A DNA stretch of 64,000 nt from Sphingobium estronivorans (GTDB lineage: Bacteria > Pseudomonadota > Alphaproteobacteria > Sphingomonadales > Sphingomonadaceae), in contig NZ_LFCT01000001.1 in NCBI RefSeq assembly GCF_008692605.1, positions 124,001 to 188,000 of the forward strand, given 5' to 3'. Numbering within the stretch: position 1 is the stretch's first letter; each line of letters begins with the position of its first letter. The notes beneath the pieces were generated by a model. It was given only the letters and a program-made list of their open reading frames with translations, was not told the DNA's origin and ran no database searches. Below are positions 1 to 7,994 of this stretch, piece by piece. The translations under genes and the position numbers were made by a program.

Positions 1-1
1 G

Positions 2-466
2 ACCTGGCGCCTGCACCTTCGCGGCGAGACGATCCGCAGCGCCCGCGATGTCGGATGGGTGAAGACGCTGACGGCTGGTCGGATGATGCGACGCGAACCC
101 AATCTGGCGGCGACCAACATCTCGATCGGCGAGTTTCGTCGTCGCTTCCCCCTGGGATCGACGAGTCGGGTGGTGCTCGTCGACGACGCGCAATGCTACG
201 CCGGTATCATCGATCCAGCGCTGGCATTTGCCGAGGTGCACGAAGGAAGCGCGCCGGTAGGCTCATTGGATGTGTCGAGGGATTTCATCCTTCGCCCCGA
301 CATGGACATCGTCGAGGTGATGCAGGCGTTCGATGAGGCGCAGACGGATGAACTCGCTATCATTGACGATCGGTCACAGGTTCTGGGCATCTTGACCGAA
401 GCCTATGTGCGCCGGCGCTATGCCGAAGAGTTGGAAAAGGCGCAGCGCGAGATGTTCGGAGAGTGA
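2..466 (+). CDS. ClC-type chloride channel, C-terminal CBS region (5' end outside window)
   Basis: The reading frame is open to the left edge, so only the last 154 residues are seen. The visible part starts with a TWRLHLRGETIRSARD-like linker. A tandem CBS-type region follows, with the second repeat near EAQTDELAIIDDRSQVLGILTEA. This linker-plus-CBS arrangement is what follows the membrane domain in many alphaproteobacterial ClC channels, where CBS domains gate transport by binding nucleotides. An internal GTG at 59 could be mistaken for a start, but the upstream codons continue the same conserved pattern, so the gene is truncated by the window rather than short. Its last 49 bases overlap the 3' end of the convergent DsbA-like gene. 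The channel assignment rests on the linker and CBS region alone. Confidence 0.7.
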   Translation, partial: TWRLHLRGETIRSARDVGWVKTLTAGRMMRREPNLAATNISIGEFRRRFPLGSTSRVVLVDDAQCYAGIIDPALAFAEVHEGSAPVGSLDVSRDFILRPDMDIVEVMQAFDEAQTDELAIIDDRSQVLGILTEAYVRRRYAEELEKAQREMFGE

Positions 467-1149
467 GCGCAACACACTGATCGAGCTGCGCGGGCGCTTT
501 TTCGTGCAATGTCTCGACCGAGAGCAAATGCTCGCCGAAATTCACTCTCGTTCATTGCTCCGGAAACGAGATACGGCCCGGCGAGATACGCAGGCGTGCC
601 GACGATGTTCAGGCGAAACGCGTCACCTTGGTTCCGAGCGAGCGTCAGATCGATCGCGGTAGACTTTTCGATGAGATCTCGCTCGATCCTGTTCCAGTCG
701 CCGCCCGCCGCCTCAACGGCCTGACGCAATACAGCAGGCGTCAGCGCTCGACGCTCATCCATCAACACACGGTGAACCGCAGGGTAAATGCCCTGAAAAT
801 TCGAAGCGATGGCGACGCGGGCCGCCTTCTTGGAAACTGGCCCGAAGATCGGCAGATCTCGGTAGAGCACGCGGACGCGGCCGTCTGCTTCGACCGCCCG
901 TTCCATAGCGGGATGCGCGAGCTTGCAGGCGGGACACTGATAGTCGGTGAAAACGACAAGGGTGAGGTCCGCATTCTTGGCCGGTCGCTCCGGGCCCTTC
1001 TTGCTGACCAGAATCTCGCGCGCTCCACTATTGTCGCTGACATCCTGTCCGAGTGGCGCCGTGTATTGCAGGACGAAGCTGATCACGAGGCCGATGGTCA
1101 CCACCACCCCCAACCATATCAGCTCGCGCCGGGAGAGCGATTTTGCCAT
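418..1149 (-). CDS. DsbA-family thiol-disulfide protein, membrane-anchored (CPAC)
   Basis: The protein has about 243 residues. An N-terminal hydrophobic segment (about residues 10-29) acts as signal anchor, followed by a thioredoxin-fold DsbA/Com1-like domain in the periplasm. The redox motif CPAC lies near residue 72 after VVFTDYQ, and the cis-proline loop is VGTPAY. It should oxidise, reduce or isomerise disulfides or persulfides on exported proteins. ATG at 1149 is preferred over GTG at 1152; the preceding gene stops at 1153, so the two are translationally close. It is the last gene of the sulfur operon. The final 30 residues are low-complexity and run antisense into the convergent ClC gene, so the natural C-terminus may have been replaced. 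Confidence 0.8.
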   Translation of the reverse strand: MAKSLSRRELIWLGVVVTIGLVISFVLQYTAPLGQDVSDNSGAREILVSKKGPERPAKNADLTLVVFTDYQCPACKLAHPAMERAVEADGRVRVLYRDLPIFGPVSKKAARVAIASNFQGIYPAVHRVLMDERRALTPAVLRQAVEAAGGDWNRIERDLIEKSTAIDLTLARNQGDAFRLNIVGTPAYLAGPYLVSGAMNESEFRRAFALGRDIARKSARAARSVCCAHSPNISRCAFSNSSA

Positions 1150-1152
1150 CAC

Positions 1153-1785
1153 TCACTTGGCCTTTCTCGCGTCGGCACGGGCCTGCGCGACAGCCGTACG
1201 CATTGCCGGGAGATCGAGCGCGCCAGGCACGAGGTAGTTGCCGATGATGAGGCCCGGCGTCCCACTCAAACCGATCGCCATTGCCTGCCGGTTGGTCCGC
1301 GCCAGCAGTGCATCAATCTCACTCTTGTGGGTCTTGAGGTCGGCTTGCAGGCGAGGCCAATTGACACCGGCGCGATCGGCGGCGGTGCGAATGCCGGCGC
1401 TGTCCAGCTTCCCGCTGGCCGAATGCAGCGCGTCGTTGAATACGGCATGCTTACCCTGCCACTGGCTGGCGATTGCCGCGCGGGCAGCCTCGACCGAGGC
1501 TCCGCCAAAGATGGGCCAGTCGCGATAGACTAGACGGATCTTGGGGTCCGAGGTGAGAAGCGCCTTGAGGACGGGGTGCATGCGCTTGCAGTAAGGGCAG
1601 TTATAGTCGGCGAACTCGACGATCGTTATGTCATAGCCGCGTGGCGCGACCTTTGGCGCGACGGCATCTTCAAAGATCGCAGCGCGCGATACGTCAGCAG
1701 GCTGCTGCGCGCATGACGATGATAGCGGCACTGCGACCAAGAAAAGCGCGGCCATCACGCGTGGCAAATGCCTGTGCAGGGTCAT
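1153..1785 (-). CDS. DsbA-family thiol-disulfide protein, exported (CPYC)
   Basis: This 210-residue protein has a cleavable or lipoprotein-type signal (hydrophobic residues 9-24, then SSSC). A DsbA/Com1-like thioredoxin domain follows, with CPYC at residues 63-66 and a cis-proline loop SGTPGL. It parallels the downstream CPAC protein closely (FADYNCPYC against FTDYQCPAC, and a shared YRDxPIFG stretch), so the two are probably a duplicated pair. Its start overlaps the stop of the TlpA-like gene as ATGA, which indicates co-translation. In this sulfur operon a role in handling persulfidated or disulfide-bonded periplasmic proteins is likely but inferred. Confidence 0.85.
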   Translation of the reverse strand: MTLHRHLPRVMAALFLVAVPLSSSCAQQPADVSRAAIFEDAVAPKVAPRGYDITIVEFADYNCPYCKRMHPVLKALLTSDPKIRLVYRDWPIFGGASVEAARAAIASQWQGKHAVFNDALHSASGKLDSAGIRTAADRAGVNWPRLQADLKTHKSEIDALLARTNRQAMAIGLSGTPGLIIGNYLVPGALDLPAMRTAVAQARADARKAK

Positions 1786-2591
1786 CGATGGTTCCTTGCG
1801 ATGTCGATACCGTCTGCAAGTGCGGCGCGCGATATCTCGCCAAGCTGGAACTGGACGATGGTGCCGTCGGCCGCGACGAACGCGGTTGCGGGATATCCGG
1901 CGATCGCAAGGGCTCGACTGAGCGAACGATCATGGTCTAGCGCCACGCTGCTCTCGCCAAGCTTCTCCCGCGCCATGAATGCAGCGACCACTGCGGCATC
2001 CTCGCCCTGATTGGCGAGGAGGATCGGCACCGAGTCTTTGCGATTGGTCGCTCCGACAAGCATCGGCAGTTCACGCCGGCACGGACCGCACCAGGTTGCC
2101 CAGAGGTTGACGACAAACGGGCGACCCCGGAGTTTTTGCAGATCGAGAGAAGTGCCGTCGATCGCCGCGAGCTTTGTGTGGTAAGGGAACGGGCCATAGT
2201 TCACCGGCGGGATCCATGCCTGGAGCGCAATCCACAGGAGCGAAGGAACCGCCAGCGCGCCAAATGCCGGAACGAGGGCGCGTGTAAGTCCGAGCCTGAC
2301 GGCCAGCAGAATGGCCGCGCCGACGATCCCAGCGACGGGCGAAAATCCACCCTGCCAGATCGCCAGGGCTGACCAGGGATCGTCGCGGTAGCTCGACCAG
2401 CGCAGCGCAACATAGCCTATGCGGGCGGCGACCAATCCGGCCACGACCGCACTTGTTGCCACGGCCGAAACACGCGCTGCGCCGCGCCGCTCGGCGAAAG
2501 CCGCCAGCGCAAGAAATGCCACGGTGCAGAGAACGGCAAGTCCGCGATCGACTGCGATCAGCAGCGGCCCGACGGTAATGGCACGTCCCAT
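1782..2591 (-). CDS. TlpA-like thioredoxin fused to an Lgt-like membrane domain
   Basis: About 269 residues. Residues 1-125 form four or so membrane helices. They contain a stretch (ARIGYVALRW...AIWQGGFSP) resembling part of prolipoprotein diacylglyceryl transferase, though without enough of the enzyme to support catalysis. Residues 140-269 are a TlpA/ResA-type thioredoxin domain with WCGPC (cysteines 168 and 171) and a GYPATAFV cis-proline loop. The domain should face the periplasm and deliver electrons to exported thiol proteins such as the two DsbA-like neighbours. ATG at 2591 overlaps the stop of the TauE gene (ATGA), which fixes the start better than upstream in-frame codons. Confidence 0.8.
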   Translation of the reverse strand: MGRAITVGPLLIAVDRGLAVLCTVAFLALAAFAERRGAARVSAVATSAVVAGLVAARIGYVALRWSSYRDDPWSALAIWQGGFSPVAGIVGAAILLAVRLGLTRALVPAFGALAVPSLLWIALQAWIPPVNYGPFPYHTKLAAIDGTSLDLQKLRGRPFVVNLWATWCGPCRRELPMLVGATNRKDSVPILLANQGEDAAVVAAFMAREKLGESSVALDHDRSLSRALAIAGYPATAFVAADGTIVQFQLGEISRAALADGIDIARNHR

Positions 2592-3376
2592 CACGCAAAT
2601 GCGCCCGCGCTTTTCCACAGCATGTAAGCGGCGACCGCGAAGATCAGCACGGCGAACACGGTGGTGAGCGCGCCTCGGCTTTCCGACAGCCGCCGCGCGG
2701 CGACAATGCCCAACAGGCCGCCAACGATGCCGCCGATGATGAACACGCCCGCAAGCGGCCAGTCCACCAGTCCGGAAAAGGCATAGTTGAGCGCCGTGGT
2801 GAGCCCGAACGCCGCCACTGCGACCAGCGAGGTGCCAACGGCGTTCAGCATCGGCATGCGCGTCGAGCCGATCAGGCCGGGGACGATCAGGAACCCGCCG
2901 CCGATCCCGAAGAAGCCCGAAAAAAGGCCGGTTGCAAGGCCGAACCCCAGCACCTTGGGTGCATTCTCACGGTTGCACTGAGCGCCGGGAATACCCTGCG
3001 CCTTCCGGCCGCGGATCATCGCGATGCCGACCACCACCATGACGAGCGCGAACAGGAACAGGAGGCGACCGCCGTCGAACGCCTTGCCCGCGGTCGAGCC
3101 GGCGAGTGCTCCCACGACACCAGCGGCGGCATACATCCCGCCACATCTCCATTTTACCGTGCCGGCCCGCGCATGCCCGATCAGCCCGGTCGCGGCATTG
3201 GCAGCAACAGCGAACGCGCTGGTGCCGATCGCCATATGCGCGCTCGGCACGCCGACCAGATAGACCATGAGCGGCACGGCGAGGATCGAACCTCCGCCGC
3301 CGACCAGACCGAGCGTGAAGCCGACCAGTGCGCCCGACACCGCGCCGAGCAGATACTGGATCGGCTCGAGCATCAT
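2591..3376 (-). CDS. TauE/SafE-family sulfite or sulfur-anion exporter
   Basis: The product is a 261-residue polytopic membrane protein with the two-fold TauE/SafE repeat. Glycine-rich loops recur (GLVGGGGSILAVPLMVYL near the N-terminus and GFFGIGGGFLIVPGLI near the middle). The family moves small sulfur oxyanions such as sulfite, thiosulfate or sulfoacetate across the inner membrane. Between SQR and the thioredoxin genes it probably exports sulfite or thiosulfate made by the persulfide dioxygenase. Its ATG overlaps the stop of the SQR fusion by 4 bases, and its own stop overlaps the TlpA start. The substrate cannot be read from the sequence. Confidence 0.85.
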   Translation of the reverse strand: MMLEPIQYLLGAVSGALVGFTLGLVGGGGSILAVPLMVYLVGVPSAHMAIGTSAFAVAANAATGLIGHARAGTVKWRCGGMYAAAGVVGALAGSTAGKAFDGGRLLFLFALVMVVVGIAMIRGRKAQGIPGAQCNRENAPKVLGFGLATGLFSGFFGIGGGFLIVPGLIGSTRMPMLNAVGTSLVAVAAFGLTTALNYAFSGLVDWPLAGVFIIGGIVGGLLGIVAARRLSESRGALTTVFAVLIFAVAAYMLWKSAGAFA

Positions 3377-5034
3377 GCGGAAGCGCCGATCCGGTGCGGC
3401 TTGGCCATCAGCTCATGGCCCTTGAGCATCGCGTTCCAGTAGAGGGGCGGCAGCAGCCGCTCCTTGAGGAACCAGGCTGCCCTCGTGGGCCTGGTTCCGT
3501 CGATCAGCCAGCTTGGGAAGCTTGGCAGCAGCTTGCCACCATAACCGAATTCGGCGAGCACGATCTTGCCCCGCTCGACGGTCAGCGGGCACGACCCATA
3601 GCCGTCATAGTCGGCGACCGGTGGTTTGCCATCGAGGGCCGCCAGCACATTGACTGCGACCACCGGAGCCTGCTTGCGTGCTGCCGCAGCAGTCTTCGCA
3701 TTGCTGGTGCCAGCACCGTCGCCCAACCCGAAGACATTCTCATATCGCTTGTGGCGCAGCGTTGCTTCATCGACCTCGATGAAGCCGCTGGTGGCTGCAA
3801 GCGGACTCTTCGCCACCACGTCGAGCGACACCTGTGGCGGTACAGCGTGGAGCATGTCGAACTCGCGCTCGATCCGAGTGATCTCGCCGTCTCTCTTGCG
3901 TTCGAAAGTCGCGATGCGCCGATCCCCGTCAACAGCGATCAGGTTGGATTCGAGCTGCAGGTCGATCCCGTACTTCGCGATATAGTCCATCAGTGCCGGA
4001 ACGTAGGTCGCCACCCCGAATAGGACGGCGCCGGCATTGTGAAACTCGACATCGATCTGAGGCAGAACACCGGCTTCACGCCAGATATCGCAGGACAGAT
4101 ACATGGCCTTCTGCGGAGCGCCCGCGCATTTGATCGGCATCGCGGGCTGGGAAAACAGCGCGCGACCCGACTTCACCTGCTTGACCAGCTGGTGCGTGTA
4201 GGGCGCAAGATCGAAGCGATAGTTGGAGGTGACGCCGTTCTTGCCCAGCGCCGCTTCCAGCCCGTCTATCTTCTCCCAGGCCAGGCGGAGCCCTGGTGCG
4301 GCGACAAGGACGCGGTAGGTCAGCGTGCGACCGTCAGCCAGTTCGACCGCGTTGCGATCGGGCTCGAAGCCGCTGGCCGCGACCTTCAACCACTCGACGC
4401 CTGCGGGCATGACATCGGCCTCCGCCTTGCGCGTTTGCTCTGGCGTGAACACGCCCGCGCCGACCATCGTCCACCCGGGCTGGTAGAAATGGTCAGTGGC
4501 AGGATCGACGATCGCGATCGTCACCTTGGCGTTGCGCTTGAGCATGCTGGACGCGGTGGCGATGCCGGCCGCACCACCACCGACGATAACGACGTCATAG
4601 GTCATGGACTGGCCCTTTCTGCGGCGCTGAAGTTGCGGTTCGAGCGAAGCGATGTCGTAATCAGCCCCGGCCGCTTGCCGCACGAGACTAGCCGGGTCCG
4701 AGGCCTTGGCATTCGCCAGCGCCCACAGCGTCGTCGATCGCGCGCCACTGCGGCAGTAAGCGACAATCGGCTTGGGCAGCGTCGTGAGCGCCTGTGCCAT
4801 CGCGTCGGCGTCCGCGTCGCCGGCTTTTCCGGACTCGATCGGAATATGGGCAAATGCCATCCCACGCCGCTCTGCTTCGGCCTGAACGGCGGCCGCTTCG
4901 GGCTGGCCGGTCTCCTCCCCGTCAGGACGGTTGGAAATGATCGCGCGGAAACCCTCGCGCGCCGCGCGGGCGACATCGCCGAGGCTAAGCTGCGGCGACA
5001 CTGAAAGGCTGTCATCCAGCCGTTTGAACGCCAT
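3373..5034 (-). CDS. TIGR01244-like phosphatase / sulfide:quinone oxidoreductase fusion
   Basis: A 553-residue two-domain protein. Residues 1-135 are a protein-tyrosine-phosphatase-like (DUF442/Blh N-terminal) domain with a Cx5R loop YCRSGARS (Cys94-Arg99). Residues 145-553 are an FAD-dependent sulfide:quinone oxidoreductase with dinucleotide motif VVIVGGGAAGIA and later cysteines in MPIKCAG, YLSCD and YGSCPL. It should oxidise sulfide to sulfane sulfur with quinone as acceptor. The start at 5034 is chosen because GGAG lies just upstream and the domain begins there. It overlaps the 3' end of the YeeE gene by 23 bases. The phosphatase-like domain usually sits with the metallo-hydrolase in Blh proteins; here it is attached to SQR. 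Confidence 0.85.
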   Translation of the reverse strand: MAFKRLDDSLSVSPQLSLGDVARAAREGFRAIISNRPDGEETGQPEAAAVQAEAERRGMAFAHIPIESGKAGDADADAMAQALTTLPKPIVAYCRSGARSTTLWALANAKASDPASLVRQAAGADYDIASLEPQLQRRRKGQSMTYDVVIVGGGAAGIATASSMLKRNAKVTIAIVDPATDHFYQPGWTMVGAGVFTPEQTRKAEADVMPAGVEWLKVAASGFEPDRNAVELADGRTLTYRVLVAAPGLRLAWEKIDGLEAALGKNGVTSNYRFDLAPYTHQLVKQVKSGRALFSQPAMPIKCAGAPQKAMYLSCDIWREAGVLPQIDVEFHNAGAVLFGVATYVPALMDYIAKYGIDLQLESNLIAVDGDRRIATFERKRDGEITRIEREFDMLHAVPPQVSLDVVAKSPLAATSGFIEVDEATLRHKRYENVFGLGDGAGTSNAKTAAAARKQAPVVAVNVLAALDGKPPVADYDGYGSCPLTVERGKIVLAEFGYGGKLLPSFPSWLIDGTRPTRAAWFLKERLLPPLYWNAMLKGHELMAKPHRIGASA

Positions 5035-5473
5035 GTCGCTCTCCTTTATTGATGGGCCGGGCTGTCGGCAGCAAGCGGAACAGGCCGAAGCCCGCCGCCA
5101 TGCCGATGCAGAAAATGAGCGCCGGGACCGGCGCGACCGCCAGCGCGGCGACTGCGGGTCCGGGACATAGGCCGGCCAGGCCCCAGCCAATGCCGAACAA
5201 TGCAGCGCCGGCGATCAGCCGTGTGTCGATCGGTCTTGTTGGGGGCAGGTCAAAGTCGGTTGCGACGACCGGTCGCTGACGACGACGAACGACTGCCCAA
5301 GCGATCGCCATAGGGACGAGCGCTCCGCCCATCACGAAGGCAAGGGTCGGATCCCAGGCGCCACCGATATCGAGGAAGGCTCGGACGCGGGCAGGATCAA
5401 TCATGCCCGAAACTGCGAGACCGGCGCCAAACAGCATGCCGCATCCAAGCGAGACAATCACTTGCCGGATCAT
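5012..5473 (-). CDS. YeeE/YedE-family (DUF6691) membrane protein, second half
   Basis: This 153-residue membrane protein has four to five helices and a GLAGLCPGPAVAAL loop typical of the DUF6691 half of split YeeE/YedE (TsuA-like) transporters. TsuA-type proteins import thiosulfate or other sulfur species through cysteine-bearing loops; here the loop cysteine is in LCPGP. ATG at 5473 overlaps the stop of the preceding YeeE half by 4 bases, so the two halves are made together and very likely form one transporter. The last eight residues are read through the ribosome-binding site of the SQR gene. Confidence 0.85.
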   Translation of the reverse strand: MIRQVIVSLGCGMLFGAGLAVSGMIDPARVRAFLDIGGAWDPTLAFVMGGALVPMAIAWAVVRRRQRPVVATDFDLPPTRPIDTRLIAGAALFGIGWGLAGLCPGPAVAALAVAPVPALIFCIGMAAGFGLFRLLPTARPINKGERHGVQTAG

Positions 5474-5910
5474 AGGCCAGCCCCAAAGGTCCGGAGGATC
5501 GTCACGGTGGCGATGCCGGACGCCATGAACGTAGCCGTCGCCGCCAATGAACGGGGTGAAAGCCGAGCGATGCCAACCACACCGTGACCGCTGGTACAGC
5601 CTGAGCCCAGCCGGGTTCCGAACCCCACGATGAGGCCGGCTATCGCCAACATCGCGAGCGATGCGGGGAAATGTGCCTCGATCTCCGTCATCGCGCCGAT
5701 AAGTGCGGCACCAAGCGGCAGACCGAGGGTGAATGCGATCGCGATCGCGCGCGGAGCACCGGATGCGGCAAGGCCCGCGGCGCGGGCGAACAAGCCGCTG
5801 CAACCCGCGACACGACCATTGGCAAGCAACATCAGCGCCGCAGCACAACCGATCATCAGGCCACCGATCAGCCCGTGGAGCGGAACCGCCTGCGGAAAGC
5901 CCGGTATCAC
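5470..5910 (-). CDS. YeeE/YedE-family membrane protein, first half
   Basis: A 146-residue polytopic protein with two cysteine loops, GRVAGCSGLF near residue 37 and GSGCTSGHGVVG near residue 104. The second is the signature GCTSGH loop of YeeE/YedE sulfur transporters. It pairs with the next gene, the C-terminal half, through an ATGA overlap, and overlaps the stop of the metallo-hydrolase upstream in the same way. Likely role: uptake or passage of thiosulfate or sulfane sulfur that feeds the SQR/persulfide dioxygenase pathway. Confidence 0.87.
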   Translation of the reverse strand: MIPGFPQAVPLHGLIGGLMIGCAAALMLLANGRVAGCSGLFARAAGLAASGAPRAIAIAFTLGLPLGAALIGAMTEIEAHFPASLAMLAIAGLIVGFGTRLGSGCTSGHGVVGIARLSPRSLAATATFMASGIATVTILRTFGAGL

Positions 5911-6827
5911 AACACGTCCAGCGGGATTTTCAGGTAGCGGGTACCGTTTGGCTCTGCCTCGGGCAGATGACCGCCGCGCATATTGACCTGGATCGATGGG
6001 AAGATGAGCTTCGGCATCGAAAGCGTCGCGTCGCGCTTCGTGCGCATCGACACGAAGTCATCTTCGTCAACGCCTTCATGAACATGCACATTGCCGGTGC
6101 GCTGCGCCCCAACGGTTGTTTCCCAGACATATTTGTCGCGCCCGGCCGCCTTATAATCGTGGCAAAGGAACAGGCGGGTTTCGGGCGGCAGTTTAAGCAA
6201 ACGACGGATCGACCGGAACAGCTCGCGAGCGTCGCCGCCGGGGAAATCGGCGCGGGCTGTGCCATAGTCCGGCATGAACAACGTGTCGCCAGTGAACACG
6301 GCGTCACCGACGACATAGGCAAGGTCTGCCGGAGTGTGGCCCGGCACATGCAGTGCTACCGCGTCGATCTCCCCGATCGTGAAACGGTCGCCGTCATCGA
6401 ACAAGCGATCGAACTCGGATCCGTCGCGCTCGAACTCGGTGCCGGCGTTGAAGATCTTGCCGAACACATTCTGCACCCGGATGATCTCGCGCCCGATGGC
6501 AATCTTCCCGCCGAGAGCCTTCTGCAGATACGGGGCCGCCGACAAGTGATCGGCATGGGCGTGCGTCTCGAGCAGCCAATCGATCGTCAGACCCTCGGCT
6601 TTCACGAACGCAATAATCGCATCAGCCGACGCGGTGTCTGTGCGGCCGGCCGCCGAGTCGAAGTCGAGGACACTATCGATGATCGCCGCGCGCTTGGTCA
6701 CTGGATCCCACGCCACATAGCTCGCCGTGTTGGTCGGTTCGTCGAAGAACGAGCGGATTTCGGCCTTTATGTTGGTCCGCAGCGAAGCGCGGACCAGCTT
6801 CGTCGCATGGTCAAGCGCTGGGTCCAT
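5907..6827 (-). CDS. ETHE1/Blh-like MBL-fold persulfide dioxygenase
   Basis: This 306-residue metallo-beta-lactamase-fold protein carries the metal motif THAHADH (residues 88-94), a second histidine in VPGHTPADL, and the DTLFMPDYGTARADFPGGD stretch seen in ETHE1/Blh persulfide dioxygenases. The family oxidises glutathione persulfide to sulfite and glutathione using one iron. It is the first gene of the eight-gene minus-strand sulfur operon, with AAAGGA upstream of the ATG at 6827. Transcription should start at the promoter overlapping the palindrome at 6846-6864, so it is probably de-repressed by sulfide or persulfide through the neighbouring ArsR regulator. Confidence 0.88.
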   Translation of the reverse strand: MDPALDHATKLVRASLRTNIKAEIRSFFDEPTNTASYVAWDPVTKRAAIIDSVLDFDSAAGRTDTASADAIIAFVKAEGLTIDWLLETHAHADHLSAAPYLQKALGGKIAIGREIIRVQNVFGKIFNAGTEFERDGSEFDRLFDDGDRFTIGEIDAVALHVPGHTPADLAYVVGDAVFTGDTLFMPDYGTARADFPGGDARELFRSIRRLLKLPPETRLFLCHDYKAAGRDKYVWETTVGAQRTGNVHVHEGVDEDDFVSMRTKRDATLSMPKLIFPSIQVNMRGGHLPEAEPNGTRYLKIPLDVL

Positions 6828-6845
6828 CGCGCAAATCCTTTAATG

Positions 6846-6864
6846 ATTACATTGTTTATGTAAT
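6846..6864. promoter_or_regulatory. BigR/SqrR-type operator palindrome
   Basis: ATTACAT at 6846-6852 and ATGTAAT at 6858-6864 are perfect inverted arms around a 5-base spacer. They sit in an AT-rich island in an otherwise GC-rich region, between the divergent persulfide dioxygenase and peroxiredoxin genes. This layout and sequence resemble BigR operators. The regulator encoded at 7526-7939 is the obvious ligand. Confidence 0.75.
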
Positions 6865-6885
6865 TTATAAATTATGTTGCGTCAA
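6857..6885 (-). promoter_or_regulatory. Sigma70-like promoter of the sulfur operon
   Basis: On the minus strand, TTGACG (6885-6880) and TACATA (6862-6857) are separated by 17 bases. The -10 element lies inside the right arm of the operator palindrome, so repressor binding would block polymerase directly. A matching plus-strand promoter for the peroxiredoxin gene was not clear. Confidence 0.55.
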
Positions 6886-6911
6886 CGCGCCGGCGCTGGC
6901 ATTGGATCCCG

Positions 6912-7529
6912 ATGCACGATGAGCTTTCCCCACCACCGCTGCGGACCGGCGATCACGCGCCCAACTTCACGGCGCGCACGACGCAGGGAGAGAAAAGCCT
7001 CGAAAGCTATCGCGGACGCTGGCTGCTCTTCTTCTCGCATCCGGCGGATTTCACACCGGTCTGCACCAGCGAATTCATCGCGCTCGCCAAGGCTTTCGAC
7101 CAGTTCGAGGAGCTGGACTGCGCGCTCTTGGGCCTGTCGGTGGACAGCCTCTATGCACACCTCGCCTGGCTACGCGCGATCGAGGAGGCGTTCGGTGTCA
7201 CGGTGCCATTCCCGGTCGTTGAGGATCCCTCGATGGCCGTTGGTCGGGCATACGGGATGATCGACCCCGATGCGTCTGACGCATCGACGGTTCGCGCAAC
7301 CTATTTCATCGATCCTGATGGTGTGATCCGCGCCATGAACTGGTATCCGATGACCATTGGGCGTTCGATCACCGAGATGTTGCGCACGCTCGCGGCGCTC
7401 AAGCGTTCGACCGAAAAGGGGGTCTTGACGCCCGCTGACTGGCATCCCGGTGACGACATCCTGCTCCCGCCCGAATTGCCACCGTCCAAGGACAATTCAT
7501 GGTTCCACCGATCGGCACCGGACACATGA
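6912..7529 (+). CDS. Peroxiredoxin, 1-Cys (Prx6-like)
   Basis: A 205-residue AhpC/TSA-family protein with the peroxidatic site FSHPADFTPVCTSEF (Cys51) and a Prx6-type C-terminal extension containing PVVEDPS and NWYPMTIGR. It should reduce peroxides, and possibly persulfides, in the cytoplasm. It is transcribed away from the sulfur operon across the shared operator, and its stop overlaps the start of the ArsR regulator as ATGA. It therefore belongs to the same regulon, and may protect against reactive sulfur or oxygen formed during sulfide oxidation. Confidence 0.88.
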   Translation: MHDELSPPPLRTGDHAPNFTARTTQGEKSLESYRGRWLLFFSHPADFTPVCTSEFIALAKAFDQFEELDCALLGLSVDSLYAHLAWLRAIEEAFGVTVPFPVVEDPSMAVGRAYGMIDPDASDASTVRATYFIDPDGVIRAMNWYPMTIGRSITEMLRTLAALKRSTEKGVLTPADWHPGDDILLPPELPPSKDNSWFHRSAPDT

Positions 7530-7939
7530 CCTCACTGCATCAGTCGCGCGAGCTCGCGGAAGCTGCCGCCGAGAAGTTACGCGTCTTCGCTCAGCCGCAG
7601 CGCCTGATGATCCTCTCCTGCCTTCTTGGCGGTGAGCGGCAGGTGGCCGAGATTGAGCGCCTCACCGGCGTGTCGCAACCCGCGCTCAGCCAGCAGCTCG
7701 CCGAGCTTCGCCGCGCTAGTCTCGTGATGACCCGGCGCGATGCAAAGCTGGTCTTCTACAGCCTTGCTGACGGTGACGTCCGGACCTGTGTCGCGACGAT
7801 GGAGCATATGCTTGCTGGCGCGGATGGTCCCGCACCGATTTCGCAGGCCACCCCTCCCTCTATCCGCAGACCCATCGCGATCGCTAGGGGCAGATCAGAC
7901 CCGTCGTTTGGCGCGGCCGCTTTTGCGCGCATCGGGTGA
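7526..7939 (+). CDS. ArsR-family regulator, BigR/SqrR-like
   Basis: This 137-residue winged-helix protein has a core LMILSCLLGGERQVAEIE and recognition helix VSQPALSQQLAELRRASLV, as in SmtB/ArsR repressors. ATG at 7526 overlaps the peroxiredoxin stop; an in-frame start at 7499 would lie inside that gene. It should repress the sulfur operon through the palindrome at 6846-6864 and release it on persulfide sensing. Cysteines are at 32 and 88. From memory of BigR/SqrR, the first is one residue off the usual position and the second about ten residues early, so the dithiol switch may be rearranged. The C-terminal 35 residues are low-complexity and may be a frame-shifted tail. Confidence 0.85.
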   Translation: MTSLHQSRELAEAAAEKLRVFAQPQRLMILSCLLGGERQVAEIERLTGVSQPALSQQLAELRRASLVMTRRDAKLVFYSLADGDVRTCVATMEHMLAGADGPAPISQATPPSIRRPIAIARGRSDPSFGAAAFARIG

Positions 7940-7994
7940 CATACAATCGATGAACCCGAGCGCGATCAGGTCATCAAGCGAGGAGGAAGCTGAC

